A stretch of DNA of 64,000 bases from Adiantum capillus-veneris. Its lineage: Eukaryota > Streptophyta > Polypodiopsida > Polypodiales > Pteridaceae. Of the stretch, positions 31,745 to 44,439 are shown piece after piece. The stretch lies in the NCBI GenBank assembly GCA_014529385.2, contig CM043963.1, forward strand, positions 97,902,912-97,966,911. Direction: 5' to 3'. Each line of letters begins with the position of its first letter. The stretch's first letter is position 1. The translations under genes were made by a program, and so were the position numbers. Below the pieces are notes generated by a model. It was not told where the DNA came from, did no database searches, and was given only the letters and a program-made list of their open reading frames with translations.

Positions 31745-31891
31745 CTTGTGACCTCGGCTGAGGAGGCACTGTGAAAGGTAGTAGATGTGGTTCTCCACAC
31801 CTCCGAAATTCGGATAAAAGAAGTCGGATACCATTAAAACACGATGTTGCCCCCGACGAGCATTTTGCTGCAGAGAGGAGGACGACGACAT
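31745..31891 (-). CDS. PIGA: First coding exon of PIG-A-like GPI-GlcNAc transferase (GPI anchor synthesis)
   Basis: An ATG at 31891 opens 49 codons: a Ser-rich leader ([16 protein letters not shown]), then [19 protein letters not shown] and [14 protein letters not shown]. This is the strongly conserved N-terminus of the PIG-A/GPI3 catalytic subunit (GT4 family), which with its partners moves GlcNAc from UDP-GlcNAc to phosphatidylinositol on the cytosolic face of the ER, the first step of GPI anchor synthesis. After the Lys codon comes GTTATG, a plausible donor site (AAG|GT at 31745/31744). No later exon (THAYG onward) was recognised to the left, so the rest lies in a long transposon-filled intron outside the window, or this is an isolated exon copy. 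An in-frame upstream extension to 31969 has no similarity, supporting the chosen start. Confidence 0.75.
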
Positions 31892-31949
31892 GGCCACGTC
31901 AGATTTGCTTGCTACAAGAGAGGGAGAAGCATATGTAGGTAAGATATTA

Positions 31950-32385
31950 AAAAAAGGAAAAATTACCAAAATACCCCTCTAATTTAAAATACCCCTCAAA
32001 TTTCAAAAATTCCCAAAATACCCTTGTATCTATTTTGGTTGGAATGTTCAAGATTTTCTAATCTTCATTCGTTTTTGACAATTGAGATTTGTTTTTGAGT
32101 GCTCAGAATGTAATTTGTCAACAGTTACCATCGCAAAAAAGGCAATTATGTCTAAAAATAATGAAGCAATTCATCTCCAAAGCCTACATAACCAACTCAA
32201 ATTGTAGTTTTAGCATCTTGTACGATAGACAATCACTCTTCTTGTGAAGACCTACAAAAAAATTTATTTTTCGAGAAATTTAGTCTCACAAGCAGGGGTA
32301 TTTTGGGAATTTTGGAAAATTTGAAGGGCATTTTGGGAATTTCCTCAAATTAGAGGGGTATTTTGGTAATTTCCCCTTTTAAAAA
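31950..32385. mobile_element. Inverted-repeat element (MITE-like) upstream of PIG-A
   Basis: About 430 bp with long imperfect terminal inverted repeats: AAATTACCAAAATACCCCTC at the left (from 31961) and GAGGGGTATTTTGGTAATTT at the right (to 32372); the outer AAAAGG tracts extend the match. Non-coding interior. A second copy in opposite orientation is at 47850-48290. Starts only about 60 bp from the PIG-A start codon. Target duplication unclear because the flanks are A/T runs. Confidence 0.75.
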
Positions 32386-33090
32386 TCGTTAAAACTTAGA
32401 ATCTTAGGAGATGCCTTCATTTTGAAAGGGGTACAACCGGAGAATGGTCATGGACAGCAAGCGGGATAGCATGGCCTACAGCAAACGGACCGAGTAGGTG
32501 GATGTTGGACAGAGACAGACGCAGGTGGACAGACAAGTGGGAATGCAGTGGGAGAGGACAAGAAGTAATGTTCTTTTTTAATAGAAGGGTGAATGAGTTC
32601 CCAAGGAAATAGCATTGGTGGAATGGTTTAGCGCAGAAATTGCTTCCTACCCGCCACGTATCGCGTTTGATACTTACTAGTAGGTGCTACTTTTGTCCTC
32701 TGGACCTGACAGCGCACAGAGGTTGGGAAGGGATCTGTTGAGATTCCATTTCAATAAAATGGGAAGGCCGTATGTTGCTACGATCATTTTTAACACTAAA
32801 TTAGATCGAATCATGGAAGATGCCTTGTTCAGGTAGGGAGGCCATAAGCAGGTAGTAGAGGAGCATAAACAGTTGTGAGACAAGCATAGAAGCAGCTGAG
32901 GGAGGCCTACATGGACATGTGCCTTGCACAACAAACAAAGAGTGTAGACAACGTGTTCTCTCTTTTTGTAGTATGGACAACGAGCAGCCCTGCCATTGGG
33001 TGGTGTATGATAGCAAGAATTTAGTTAAATATGGCTCAATTTGAAGTTCACCCAAAATTTGATTCGTCTCAAATCACTCCATAGAATAAG
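32386..33090. other. Unrecognised sequence upstream of the inverted-repeat element
   Basis: Two overlapping minus-strand frames (33055-32801 and 32934-32677) show Leu/Cys-rich peptides without a known domain. If PIG-A is live this would be its distal promoter region; I see no motif that proves it. Confidence 0.4.
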
Positions 33091-33091
33091 G

Positions 33092-33094
<3 letters not shown>

Positions 33095-33127
<33 letters not shown>
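33095..33127. repeat. Uninterrupted run of 33 guanines
   Basis: Preceded by GGGGA and followed by a GA-rich stretch. Capable of G-quadruplex formation; the exact length may be affected by sequencing. Confidence 0.9.
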
Positions 33128-33128
<1 letters not shown>

Positions 33129-33179
33129 GGAAGGAAGAAGAAGTAGAAGAAAACTTTTAACATAACAAAACTTCCCCAA

Positions 33180-33300
33180 ATACCCTAAAGATCTATTAGA
33201 CGAGTCTTGAACATGAAGAGGGGGGGGGACTAGGAAATCACCGACTAGGGTGGGTGTTCACGAGGCTTAGTCATAAGAGGAGGGCAAGGAAAAGTAGACG

Positions 33301-33303
<3 letters not shown>
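33180..33303. repeat. LTR-like repeat fragment preceding (GA)n, copy 1
   Basis: The track AGGAAATCACCGACTAGGG ... GAGGCTTAGTCATAAGAG matches 38328-38390 (AGGAAATCACAGCTAGGG ... GAGGCTTAGCCATGAGAG); both run into GAGCGAG-type sequence and a (GA)n array. Probably part of one copia LTR family. Confidence 0.55.

Positions 33304-33380
<77 letters not shown>
33304..33380. repeat. (GA)n microsatellite
   Basis: About 38 units. Read on the minus strand it is a (CT)n tail directly after the 3' end of the neighbouring LINE. Confidence 0.97.
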
Positions 33381-33386
<6 letters not shown>

Positions 33387-34701
33387 TTAGATTTTATTAT
33401 CATCTTCGGACGTCAAATATGACTTATGGGACCATAGTTACATGTGATATAGTATGGGGCTAACGAGTGATTCTCGATGCTCCAAAATTGTGGTGATGAG
33501 AGTCGCAATGGAGAGCCCATATTGTGACTGGGAGAGGAAAGTGTGTAGGTCTAAATCATGGCTAAAAATATGAGGGAAGCAAATTTGGATGTGACCAAAA
33601 TCTGAGCACTCTAGTAGTGTGTGGTACTCAGACTCTCGAACTTGTAGTGAGCATGATGTGCACAATCAATTTGACTCTTCTCCATTGCCCCAACTTCATG
33701 TCTTGCATCAAAGGGAGTGGGAGCTAAGCTGAATGGATGTGATAGTGCGTATCACTGACAAGGGGTTGGGCTCAAGCATATAACGGTGATTAGTGTTCCT
33801 CTTTCAGCAAAGAACATCTAGTAGTGTGTGGTACTCAGACTCTCCAACTTGTAGTGAGCATGATGTGCACAATTAATTTGACTCTTCTCCATTGCCCCAA
33901 CTTCATGTCTTGCATCGAAGGGAGTGGGAGCTAAGCTGAATGGATGTGATAGTGCGTATCATTTACAAGGGGATGGGCTCAAGAATATAAGGGTGATTAG
34001 CGTTTCCTCTTTCAGCAAAGAACATGGTTTTGTAGTTGGGGGCAATATGGGTGATGTAATGTATGAAGAATATGGGTGGTATAATGTATGAAGCGTGACC
34101 CATTGGATTCCTTCCAAGCCATAATACATTGGTGTTGTAGAAAAGCTTCATTCACTTGGGAGTTTATTGAGGCATCATCTAGCAAGTGTAATGCATTCCA
34201 TCTCTCAAACCACTTCTTTATGTCTTGCATCCATCCCATGCTCAAGATCTTGCTTTTATGCGACTTTTTAAGTTTTTTTACTTGCTTCTAAGCATCTTTT
34301 TTAGCTTTTTTTCTTGCTTCCAATGCAGTTGTAGGAAGCCGATGTGGGGGATTTTGACGCATCATGTACTCAACAACCCTTTTCATGGCCATAACAAGAG
34401 ATCCCGACTCAGGAAGTAGGAGCATACATGGACAAAGTTTGTAAGAAAACCCTTTTGGACATTCTCGAACTCTTTCCAAGTAGACTTTGAGATGCTCCCA
34501 CCCCACACTTCAACTCCTTCAAGAAGAATCGGTATCACCAATGTGTCAAAAAGGTACTTCTTGAGAAGCCAAAATTTGATATTTCTCGCATTACACATGT
34601 TCTCAAATGCATAATATGCTCAAATCCCAACTTTCAAATGACACATAGCACATTCATGCCACTTGTGATTGGCCGGAACCTCAAGGCCAAGGTACTTAAA
34701 G
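33381..34701 (-). pseudogene. LINE 3' end, family 2 copy 1
   Basis: In minus order: LLKKYLFDTLVIPILLEGVE, VWGGSISKSTWKEFENVQKG (post-RT region around 34598-34400), WMQDIKKWFERWNALHLLDD (about 34235-34180), SRFIHYTTHI, then the C-terminal CTSCSLQVRESEYHTLLEC (33665-33605). A 207-bp tandem duplication (start points 33611 and 33818) lies in the C-terminal part. The 3' end holds a hairpin (33410-33425) and a (CT)n tail. The copy is cut at 34701 by a short-LTR element. Homologous to 39192-40760. Confidence 0.75.
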
Positions 34702-34906
34702 TGTTAGGCCAAGGGCCAAAACTCACATGTAGTACGAGGGTCTATATGTAGCTAGGAGCCAAAGGGCCAGGGGCCTATATATAGTATGGTTGGGTGGTTA
34801 TTGGCATGTGTTGTTTCCCATAGTCTTACATTGGTATCAGAGCGGTGGAGAATCCTCTGGGAAGGAGAAGGGTCATGGTGCATGAGCTTTGTATGGCAAT
34901 GCATGG

Positions 34907-34908
<2 letters not shown>
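34702..34908 (+). mobile_element. 129-bp LTR with primer binding site (TRIM-like)
   Basis: TGTTAGGCCAAGGGCC...TAGTCTTACA (34702-34830), followed directly by TTGGTATCAGAGCG. A TATATATAG box lies near 34776. The insertion interrupts LINE sequence after GGTACTTAAAG, whose uninterrupted counterpart is at about 40380-40391. LTRs this short are typical of TRIM elements. The second LTR was not found, so it could also be the 5' end of a longer element. Confidence 0.7.

Positions 34909-34980
<72 letters not shown>
34909..34980. repeat. (TC)n microsatellite
   Basis: About 36 units in the leader, 65 bp after the PBS. Confidence 0.97.
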
Positions 34981-36676
<1,696 letters not shown>

Positions 36677-36979
36677 CAATCCCCCCCTCAAGCCCAAACC
36701 ATTGCAAAGGGCTTGTAGCAAACCATAGAAGAGTCCACAAACCACCTGAAACATGAGTATAAGTCCCCCCCCCCCTCTCTTTGACAACGACGTTGGGATG
36801 TGTATGATTCCCTCAGACAACAATCAAGGTGGGACAATAACAACTCAACCAAACCGACTACAAAAGGTCTTGCCACTTTTCTTTGTGGCAGTGTCTATAA
36901 TCCATACAAGATTTATTGACTAAGACAACATAAAGAAACTGAAACTAAAGAATATCACTTCTAGGATCATCAACAAAAT
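36677..36979 (-). other. Non-coding part of the copia gag-only element
   Basis: Between gag and the polypurine tract there is no room for pol and no pol similarity. Holds a run of 12 Cs at about 36763-36774. Confidence 0.5.
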
Positions 36980-37771
36980 TTATATGGCTTTTGTTCTTTT
37001 TGAAACACTATTGGAAGGATGGTTTGTCTTACCACAATAAACACAAGGATTTTTGGGGAAGCAATCCTTCATTTGATGATTATTTTGCCCACAAATTGCA
37101 CAAGATCTAGTACTAGTGGATGAAGTTGATGTAGAAGTGCATCCACTAATTGCATATGTTGTGGGAACCATAGAAGAAATAGCCTGAGATGCTCTTTTCT
37201 CCTCTTCTCGTAAGGAATTAACAGTACCATTGAAAGAAGGTAGAGCACCTTTCTCCTTTAAGACGGTCACAATTTGATGAAACTCACTTTGATGAAACTC
37301 AATAGGTAAGCGATTGAGTAAAACAACAATAAGATCTTCATCACGTAGTGGAGCTTCAACATACATTAGCTGGGTTCTAATGCTCTTCAACCTATTAGCT
37401 AGTGCTGCTATATTTTCATCAGCATGCATGGTTAAAGAATATAATTTCATCTTCAAGCTCATTTTTGAATATTTGGCTTTGGCACCAAAAAGAGTTTCTA
37501 ATTCTATCCAAGCATCACTTGAAGATGTGATATCATCTAAATAATGAATAAAATTGTCCTCAAGAGAGGTTAGAATAATACCAAAGTACATGCTTGTCTT
37601 TCCTCTGTTGTTCAACAAACAAAGCTCTAGTAACTACAATCATTGTAACCGCGTTGTTCGTTGAAGAGTCTTGACGAAGCTCCAAAAGTTTTCTCGCATC
37701 AGGTATCCCTTGACTTTGATTTGCCACGTCTGAAAATTGGACCTATGGAATTTGTCGATTTTGGATGCCAT
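36980..37771 (-). pseudogene. Ty1/copia gag with two zinc knuckles
   Basis: Starts with MASKIDKFHRSNFQTWQIKV (from the ATG at 37771), a typical copia Gag opening, and after a frameshift near 37620 continues 212 codons: SSSDAWIELETLFGAKAKYS, LKMKLYSLTMHADENIAALA, RTQLMYVEAPLRDEDLIVVL (UBN2-type Gag). Near the C-terminus are a complete knuckle CAICGQNNHQMKDC and a second CVYCGKTNHPSNSV in which the final Cys is lost. Protease, integrase and RT are absent downstream. Gag would form the particle shell and bind RNA. Confidence 0.85.
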
Positions 37772-38390
37772 TTTTGAATCTCCAAAAAACTCGATGACGA
37801 CGACAACTATTGACAACTACACCTACATACAAAGGACTCTTGACAAGGTGAGTTGCTCTTTATAGCTACTAAAAGATAGAAGTCATTTTTTGAGCTGTCA
37901 TGCAAGGTGAGAATTCAATTTTTCAAGCACAATACTCTGCATAAAAGGTTGTTGATGCTTGTCTAACACCACCGCTTGGACATCATTTTGAAATGTTGTG
38001 TGCAGCAGGAGACCGTCAACGTGGGCACTTCTTGCAAAACCGTCAACAAGCTCCCAAAAAACATTTGGATATGCTTGCCAAAAAGAAACTGCCTCTTAGC
38101 ACATGCAACCCTCTGATGGATAGCATTTTGAAATGCAAAAAAAGCTTGCAAAGCTTGTATTTGCCCGCAACTTGAGCACCACCCTAGACTCTCATCGCCA
38201 AAGAATTTCAGAACGTGCTACACAGAGGTCCTTGATCGCCTTGGCATTTGTAGGATTTTAGAACGTTGTGTGTATAGGAGATCCCACCTTAGCCACACTA
38301 ACCTAGGCTCTTGTACCACTTTTAGGAAATCACAGCTAGGGCAAATGTTGATGAGGCTTAGCCATGAGAGCAAAGCGAGCAAAACAAAAC
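37772..38390. other. Leader and LTR-like flank of the copia gag element
   Basis: Non-coding. Contains the LTR-like track also found at 33180-33303 (here 38328-38390). On the minus strand TGGTACAAGAGCC at about 38312-38324 resembles a degenerate tRNA-Met PBS, which would put the 5' LTR to its right, through the GA/CT array. Confidence 0.4.

Positions 38391-39152
<762 letters not shown>

Positions 39153-39191
<39 letters not shown>
39153..39191. repeat. (GA)n microsatellite
   Basis: About 20 units after a run of ten Gs; on the minus strand it is the (CT)n tail of the following LINE. Confidence 0.97.
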
Positions 39192-39196
<5 letters not shown>

Positions 39197-40770
39197 TTAT
39201 CGTCCTCGGAGGTCAAATATGACCTATGGGACCAAAGTTACATGTGATGTAGTATGTGTATGGTAGATGAGTGCTGAAAATGTGAGGGAAGCAAGTTCGG
39301 ATGTGACCAAAAGCTAAGCACTCTAGTAGTTTGTGCTACTCAAACGCTCGAACTTGTAGTGAGCATAATGTGCACACTTGATTTGACTCTTCTCCATTTC
39401 CCCAACGCCCTGTCTCGCATCGAAGGGAGTGGGAGCTAAGCCAAATGGTTGCAATAGTGTGTATCACTGACAAGGGGATAGGTTCAAGCATGTAACAGTG
39501 AGTACCGTTTCCTCTTTCAGCCAAGAACACGGTCTTGCAGTTGGGGGCAATATGGGTGGTGTAATGTATGAAGCGTGATCCCTCGAATTTCTCCCATGCC
39601 ATAATACTTTGGCATTGTAGAAAAGCTTCATTCACTTGGGAGTCTATTGAGGCATCATGTAGCAAGTGTAATGCATCCCATCTTCCAAACCATTTCTTTA
39701 TATCTTGCATCCATCTTGTGCTCAAGATCTCACTTTTATGCGCCTTTTGAACTTATTTGCTTGCTTCCCATGCAATTGTAGGAAGTCAATGTGAGGGGTT
39801 TTGATGTGTCTTTATCATGTTCTCCACAACCCTTTCCATGCCCATAACCTCAATTGGAAGAGATCCCGACTCAAGAAGCAAGTGCGTATATGGTGTTTGT
39901 GTCTTAACTTGGAGAAAGTTTGTAAGAAAACGCTTTTGGACATTCTCAAAATCTTTCCAAGTAGACTTTGAGATGCTCCCGTCCCACACTTCAACTCCAT
40001 AAAGAAGAATTGGTGTCACCAATGTGTCAAAAAGGTACTTCTTGAGACAACACGATGTTTCCCACATTGCACATGTTCCCGACTCAAGAAGCAAGAGCTT
40101 ATATGGTGTTTGTGTCTTAACTTGGAGAAAGTTTGTAAGAAAACGCTTTTGGACATTCTCAAACTCTTTCCAAGTAGACTTTGAGATGCTCCCGTCCCAC
40201 ACTTCAACTCCATAAAGAAGAATTGGTGTCACCAATGGGTCAAAAAGGTACTTCTTGAGACAACACGATGTTTCCCACATTGCACATGTTCTCAAACACA
40301 TAATATGCTCTCTTTCCGGCTTCCAAACAACGTATAGCACATTTATGCCACATATGATTGGCCGAAACCTCAAGTCCAAGGTACTTAAAGCTCTCAACAA
40401 CTTCAAGTGTCTCATTGTTGTACACAAATGCATGGCTTCTCATTATGGTTAGTTTTCATAAGCATAACCTTTGTTTTGGATTCATTCCCAATCAGCCTAC
40501 TATGCAAACAAAAGTTCTCAAGGACAATCATAAGCTTTTGTGCATCCTCTAAATTGCTCCCCTCCCCCCACAACACCCTTGGGCATTGTACATAACATAT
40601 ACGTAGACAATGGTGGAACCATCTATTATTGCCTAAGTCTGATTGTTGAAATATTTTTGCAAAAATCATTTATGCAAAAACTTTTTGTCAACAAAAATCA
40701 AGAAGTAAAGCGAGTAACCTTCCTAGAACTTGCCATGATTGTACAAGACAAACTATGTTTTAGTTGCTAG
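39192..40770 (-). pseudogene. LINE 3' part, family 2 copy 2, with RT C-terminus
   Basis: From right to left: an RT segment (SNLEDAQKLMIVLENFCLHS, RLIGNESKTKVMLMK, about 40600-40470), then FVYNNETLEVVESFKYLGLE and MWHKCAIRCLEAGKRAYYVF, then LVTPILLYGVEVWDGSISKS and FENVQKRFLTNFLQVKTQTP, which is present twice because of an in-frame 213-bp tandem duplication (39865-40077 and 40078-40290). The C-terminal part has SRFIHYTTHIAPNCKTVFLA and CTLCSLQVRAFE. The LLYGVEVWG stretch is typical of post-palm LINE RT. The 3' end has a perfect 6-bp hairpin (39210-39225) and a (CT)n tail. Several frame breaks. Confidence 0.8.
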
Positions 40771-40959
40771 ACTTCTCAATATACATAGCAAACTTTTCCA
40801 CTTACAAAATAAGAGGTTGAGATACTTTGGTGGTCATTTTCTATACTACATTGTAGCAGCCAATTGAGGTTCTTCTATGCAAGCTACCCACTAGTACATA
40901 ATGCACCACCCATGTACAATAAAAAATAAGAACCATGAGCGTACAGTCTCATACCTTAT

Positions 40960-41190
40960 TGTTGGAATTAGAGTTGCAAGAAATCACACACAACTTGGAG
41001 AAGACGAAGGAAGCTCAAGGCACACAACACAGAGTTTATTACTTAGTGTGCAATGAAAAAAGATAGGATAGCCCTAGAGTGATGGGCGTATATACAATGC
41101 AAGGGGGGAAAAACCTCCTAGTGAGGGAAAAAATACCTTGATGGTCCTAAGTGTGTTCACACACATCACTACCACATGCATATGGTAACA
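40960..41190 (-). mobile_element. 3' LTR of a decayed copia (minus strand)
   Basis: 231 bp; plus strand TGTTGGAATTAG...ATATGGTAACA, so the sense ends are TGTTACC...TTCCAACA. The minus-strand flank CGAGGGGGGATT is the polypurine tract. A GTATATACG box (41087-41095) may be the TATA element. Confidence 0.85.
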
Positions 41191-44100
41191 AATCCCCCCT
41201 CGGAGTGATGCGGTGAACAAGAGCTAGCACATAGAGTATAGGGAAGTGCCATGCCTTGAGGACATGATCAATCCACAAAGGGGAATAAGCCGAAAGCTTT
41301 GCAAAAAGCTTGAACTTCTCATGAGACAATGCCTTTGTGAAAAGATCTGCAAGATTGTCATGTGTTGGCACATAAGCCAAGCTAATCTCTCCTGTTGAGA
41401 GCCTCTCCCTGACATAGTGGTATGCACCTCAATTTTTTTGTTGCGAGCATGAAAAATTGGGTTCCTCGCAACTACCACTGCACTCTGACTGTCACTGTAG
41501 ATAGTGTTGGCAGTGTCCTGTCCAACACCCAGATCATCCATAACGCGTCCAAGCCATACACACTCAACGTAGCTGTGAAGACTGTCCTCTACTCAACCTG
41601 AAAACTAGAAGTGGCCATAGTAGGTTGCTTCTTGTTCAACCATGATATGCATGAACAGTTGAGCATGAAACAAAAACGAATCGTAGATACTCACTTGTCA
41701 AAACAACCAACCCAATCTGAGTCCGAAAAAGCATGTAAATCTGGCGGCAATGATCCCCCCTTGGGATAAAACAAGCCAAGATGTAAAGTGCCACTCAAGT
41801 AGCAAAAAATCCCATTGACAACCTACCAATGTTTAGACCTTGGGCTATGCATAAATCTGCTGACTTGTGAGACTGCAAACTGAATATCAGGCCTTATGCT
41901 GCATACATAAATAAGGCAGCCAACAAGAGTTTGGTAAAGAGTGACATTGGTAGGATCACCAGCATCATGAAGACTCAATTTCAAACCTATTTCCATGGGA
42001 GTGGCAATAGGTTTTCAGTCCTCAAGTCCAAACTTACATAACGATGTATCTATGTAACTTGTCTGAGCACAAGGCAATACCACCGTCACACTGCTTAAAT
42101 TGTATACCCAAGTAATGATGCAACAACCCCAAATCTTTCATCTTGAAAGTAGCATTCAAATCGGCCTTAAATTCAACAATATGTCTCTCATTTGGTCCAC
42201 TCATTAACAAATCATCCACATAGAGAACCCCAATGAGAAGTACGTCACCCTCACACTTTACATACAACGTGCTTTCTGTTGGACTGTTACGAAAGCCTCG
42301 ATTGATCAAATGAGTGTCAACCTTCTCATACCAAGCACGAGGAGATTGCGTCAACCCATACAAGCTATCTTACATTTGCACACTTTATCTTCCTACCCTT
42401 TAATGACAAAACTGCAAGGCTATGTTACATAAACTTCCTCAAATATGTCACCATTCAAGAAAGCAGTAACAATGTCTGATTGATGTACATCCCAACAAAA
42501 ATGAGATGACAATGCACATATAAAATGCACAGTAGTCATACAACAAGTGGGAGAAAAAGTTTCTTCATAATCTATTCCATTTTAGTGTGTACCAATGGCC
42601 CTTTTTCCAGGAGGTAAATCACATAAAGTCCATGTGCCATTTTCTATAAGTGCATCATATTCTGATTGCATGGCAGCTATCCAAGTTTTTGAATTTTGTG
42701 CTTCATCAAAAGATAGTGGTTCATCAACATCATATAAGCTAGACATAGCCAAATCATAACAATCTAATGCATAAGATACATGGCAAGAACCTGAATGAGT
42801 ATGACTAGACAAAGGTGCATCCAATTTACTGTCGTGCAAAGTATGCACTAGCCATTTTGGCATACCTCTAGCCTGCTCATTCTCATCCCTTTCCTCCTCA
42901 AGTACATCTGCATCAATGATAGACTGATTTGTAGCATTTTCAAAAACCCCCATAGGCTGTACATTTGCCTCGTTGGAATTTACATTAGAACTTCCACCAT
43001 TGAAAAGAGGCAACAAAGAGTCATAATGTCCTGCGAGCTTGCATTAGTGTCTCTAGTACATGGCAACAAGGGTTGAACAGAATCTTCCACAAACACAACA
43101 TCTCATCAGACCAAGATACACTTTGTTTGTAGATGATACAATTTTTTGTAACCTTTGCTTTTAACACTATAACAAAAAAAAAAGCATTTGACAATCTTAT
43201 CATCAAATTTTTTGCGTTGCATTTGTGGCACCAAAGCATAATCCAAACAACAAAAAACGTGCATATGCTCAATAGAAGGCTTTCTATCATGCCATGCTTC
43301 ATAAGGAGTCATAGACTGCAAAGCTTTTGTAGGACACCTGCTAAGTACATAAGCGACACACATGATGGCCTCAAGCCAAAACAAATGCGGCAAAGCATGA
43401 CTTTTGACCATACATCATGCCATTTTCGTAAGTGACCTATTTTTCCTCTCAGCACACCATTTTATTGAGGCGTATATGGCAGTGTACATTGGTGTTGTAT
43501 CCCATGACTAGCCAGAAATGCATTGAATTCATGAGATATATACTCCCCCCCTCAATCTGAACAAAGGATGTCCATAGTACATTTTGAGATATTTTCAGCC
43601 CCATAAGAAGCACATAAACACTTTCAACTTCGCTTTAAGCAGATACACCCATGCATGCCTAGAGTAATCATCGATGAAAGTCATGAAGTCAATGAAAATA
43701 TCTCAAAATGTCCATAGTACATTTTGAGATATTTTCAGCCATAAGAAGCACATAAACACTTTCAACTTCGCTTTGAGCAGATACACCCATGCATGCCTAG
43801 AGTAATCATCAATGAAAGTCATGAAGTAAAGGTAATTGCCCAAGGACAGAGTTTGCATGGGCCCACAAACATCACTACGCACAAGCTGCAACCTACATGT
43901 GGCCCTAACTGAACCATCCTTTGGAAACTTCGAACCCTATATCTTACCCAAAATACAGCTTCACAAAAATGTTTGACAGGTGCTTCAAGAGGCGGCAAAG
44001 AAGCAACCATATCAGATTTTTGCAAACGCAACAAACTGGTAAAATTCAGATGCCCAAAACATGCATGCCAAAGTTTTGCATCTGAAACAACCTTTGAACC

Positions 44101-44430
44101 CACATCAGCATTTGCAAATTTTGCCCACACTTGTCATAAAAATTGAGCTTATACAGACCATGACATAAAATGTCAGATGCAACAAATTCGTCACCAAAAC
44201 TAAGTTCATGTATTGTTCATTCGTTATCCACAAATTTGACTACAAGACCAAATCTAGCAAGTGCAGATACAAACAAAAGATTCTTCTTGATTCCATGTAC
44301 ATATAATGCATCAACAAGTGTGAAAGAACTGCTATTTGTAGCAGTAAGCACAATCTTTCCAACTCCTTGAACCGAAAAAGAGGCATTGTTGGCACAAGTG
44401 ATAGTATTCCCATGAGGGACAAACTAAAGA
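41191..44430 (-). pseudogene. Decayed Ty1/copia pol (integrase, RT, RNase H)
   Basis: From 5' to 3' on the minus strand: GAG-pre-integrase LWHACFGHLNFTSLLRLQKS (about 44060); integrase start VRSDVCGPMQTLSLGNYLYF and MTFIDDYSRHAWVYLLKAKL (about 43890-43770), part of it duplicated (139-bp units starting at 43571 and 43710); integrase C-terminus ALPHLFWLEAIMCVAYVLSR (43411-43106); linker and RT start AQNSKTWIAAMQSEYDALIE (43016-42582); RT palm with intact YVDD (IGVLYVDDLLMSGPNERHIV, 42363-42034); RNase H pieces (IYSDSQSAVVVARNPIFHAR, then THDNLADLFTKALS) to 41191. Multiple stops and frameshifts; the 5' LTR and gag were not found. Confidence 0.88.
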
Positions 44431-44439
44431 GAGGTAAAC

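Noticed and set aside
44170-44370. Plus-strand ORF over the copia gag-pre-integrase region
   Set aside because: Antisense shadow of the decayed minus-strand copia.
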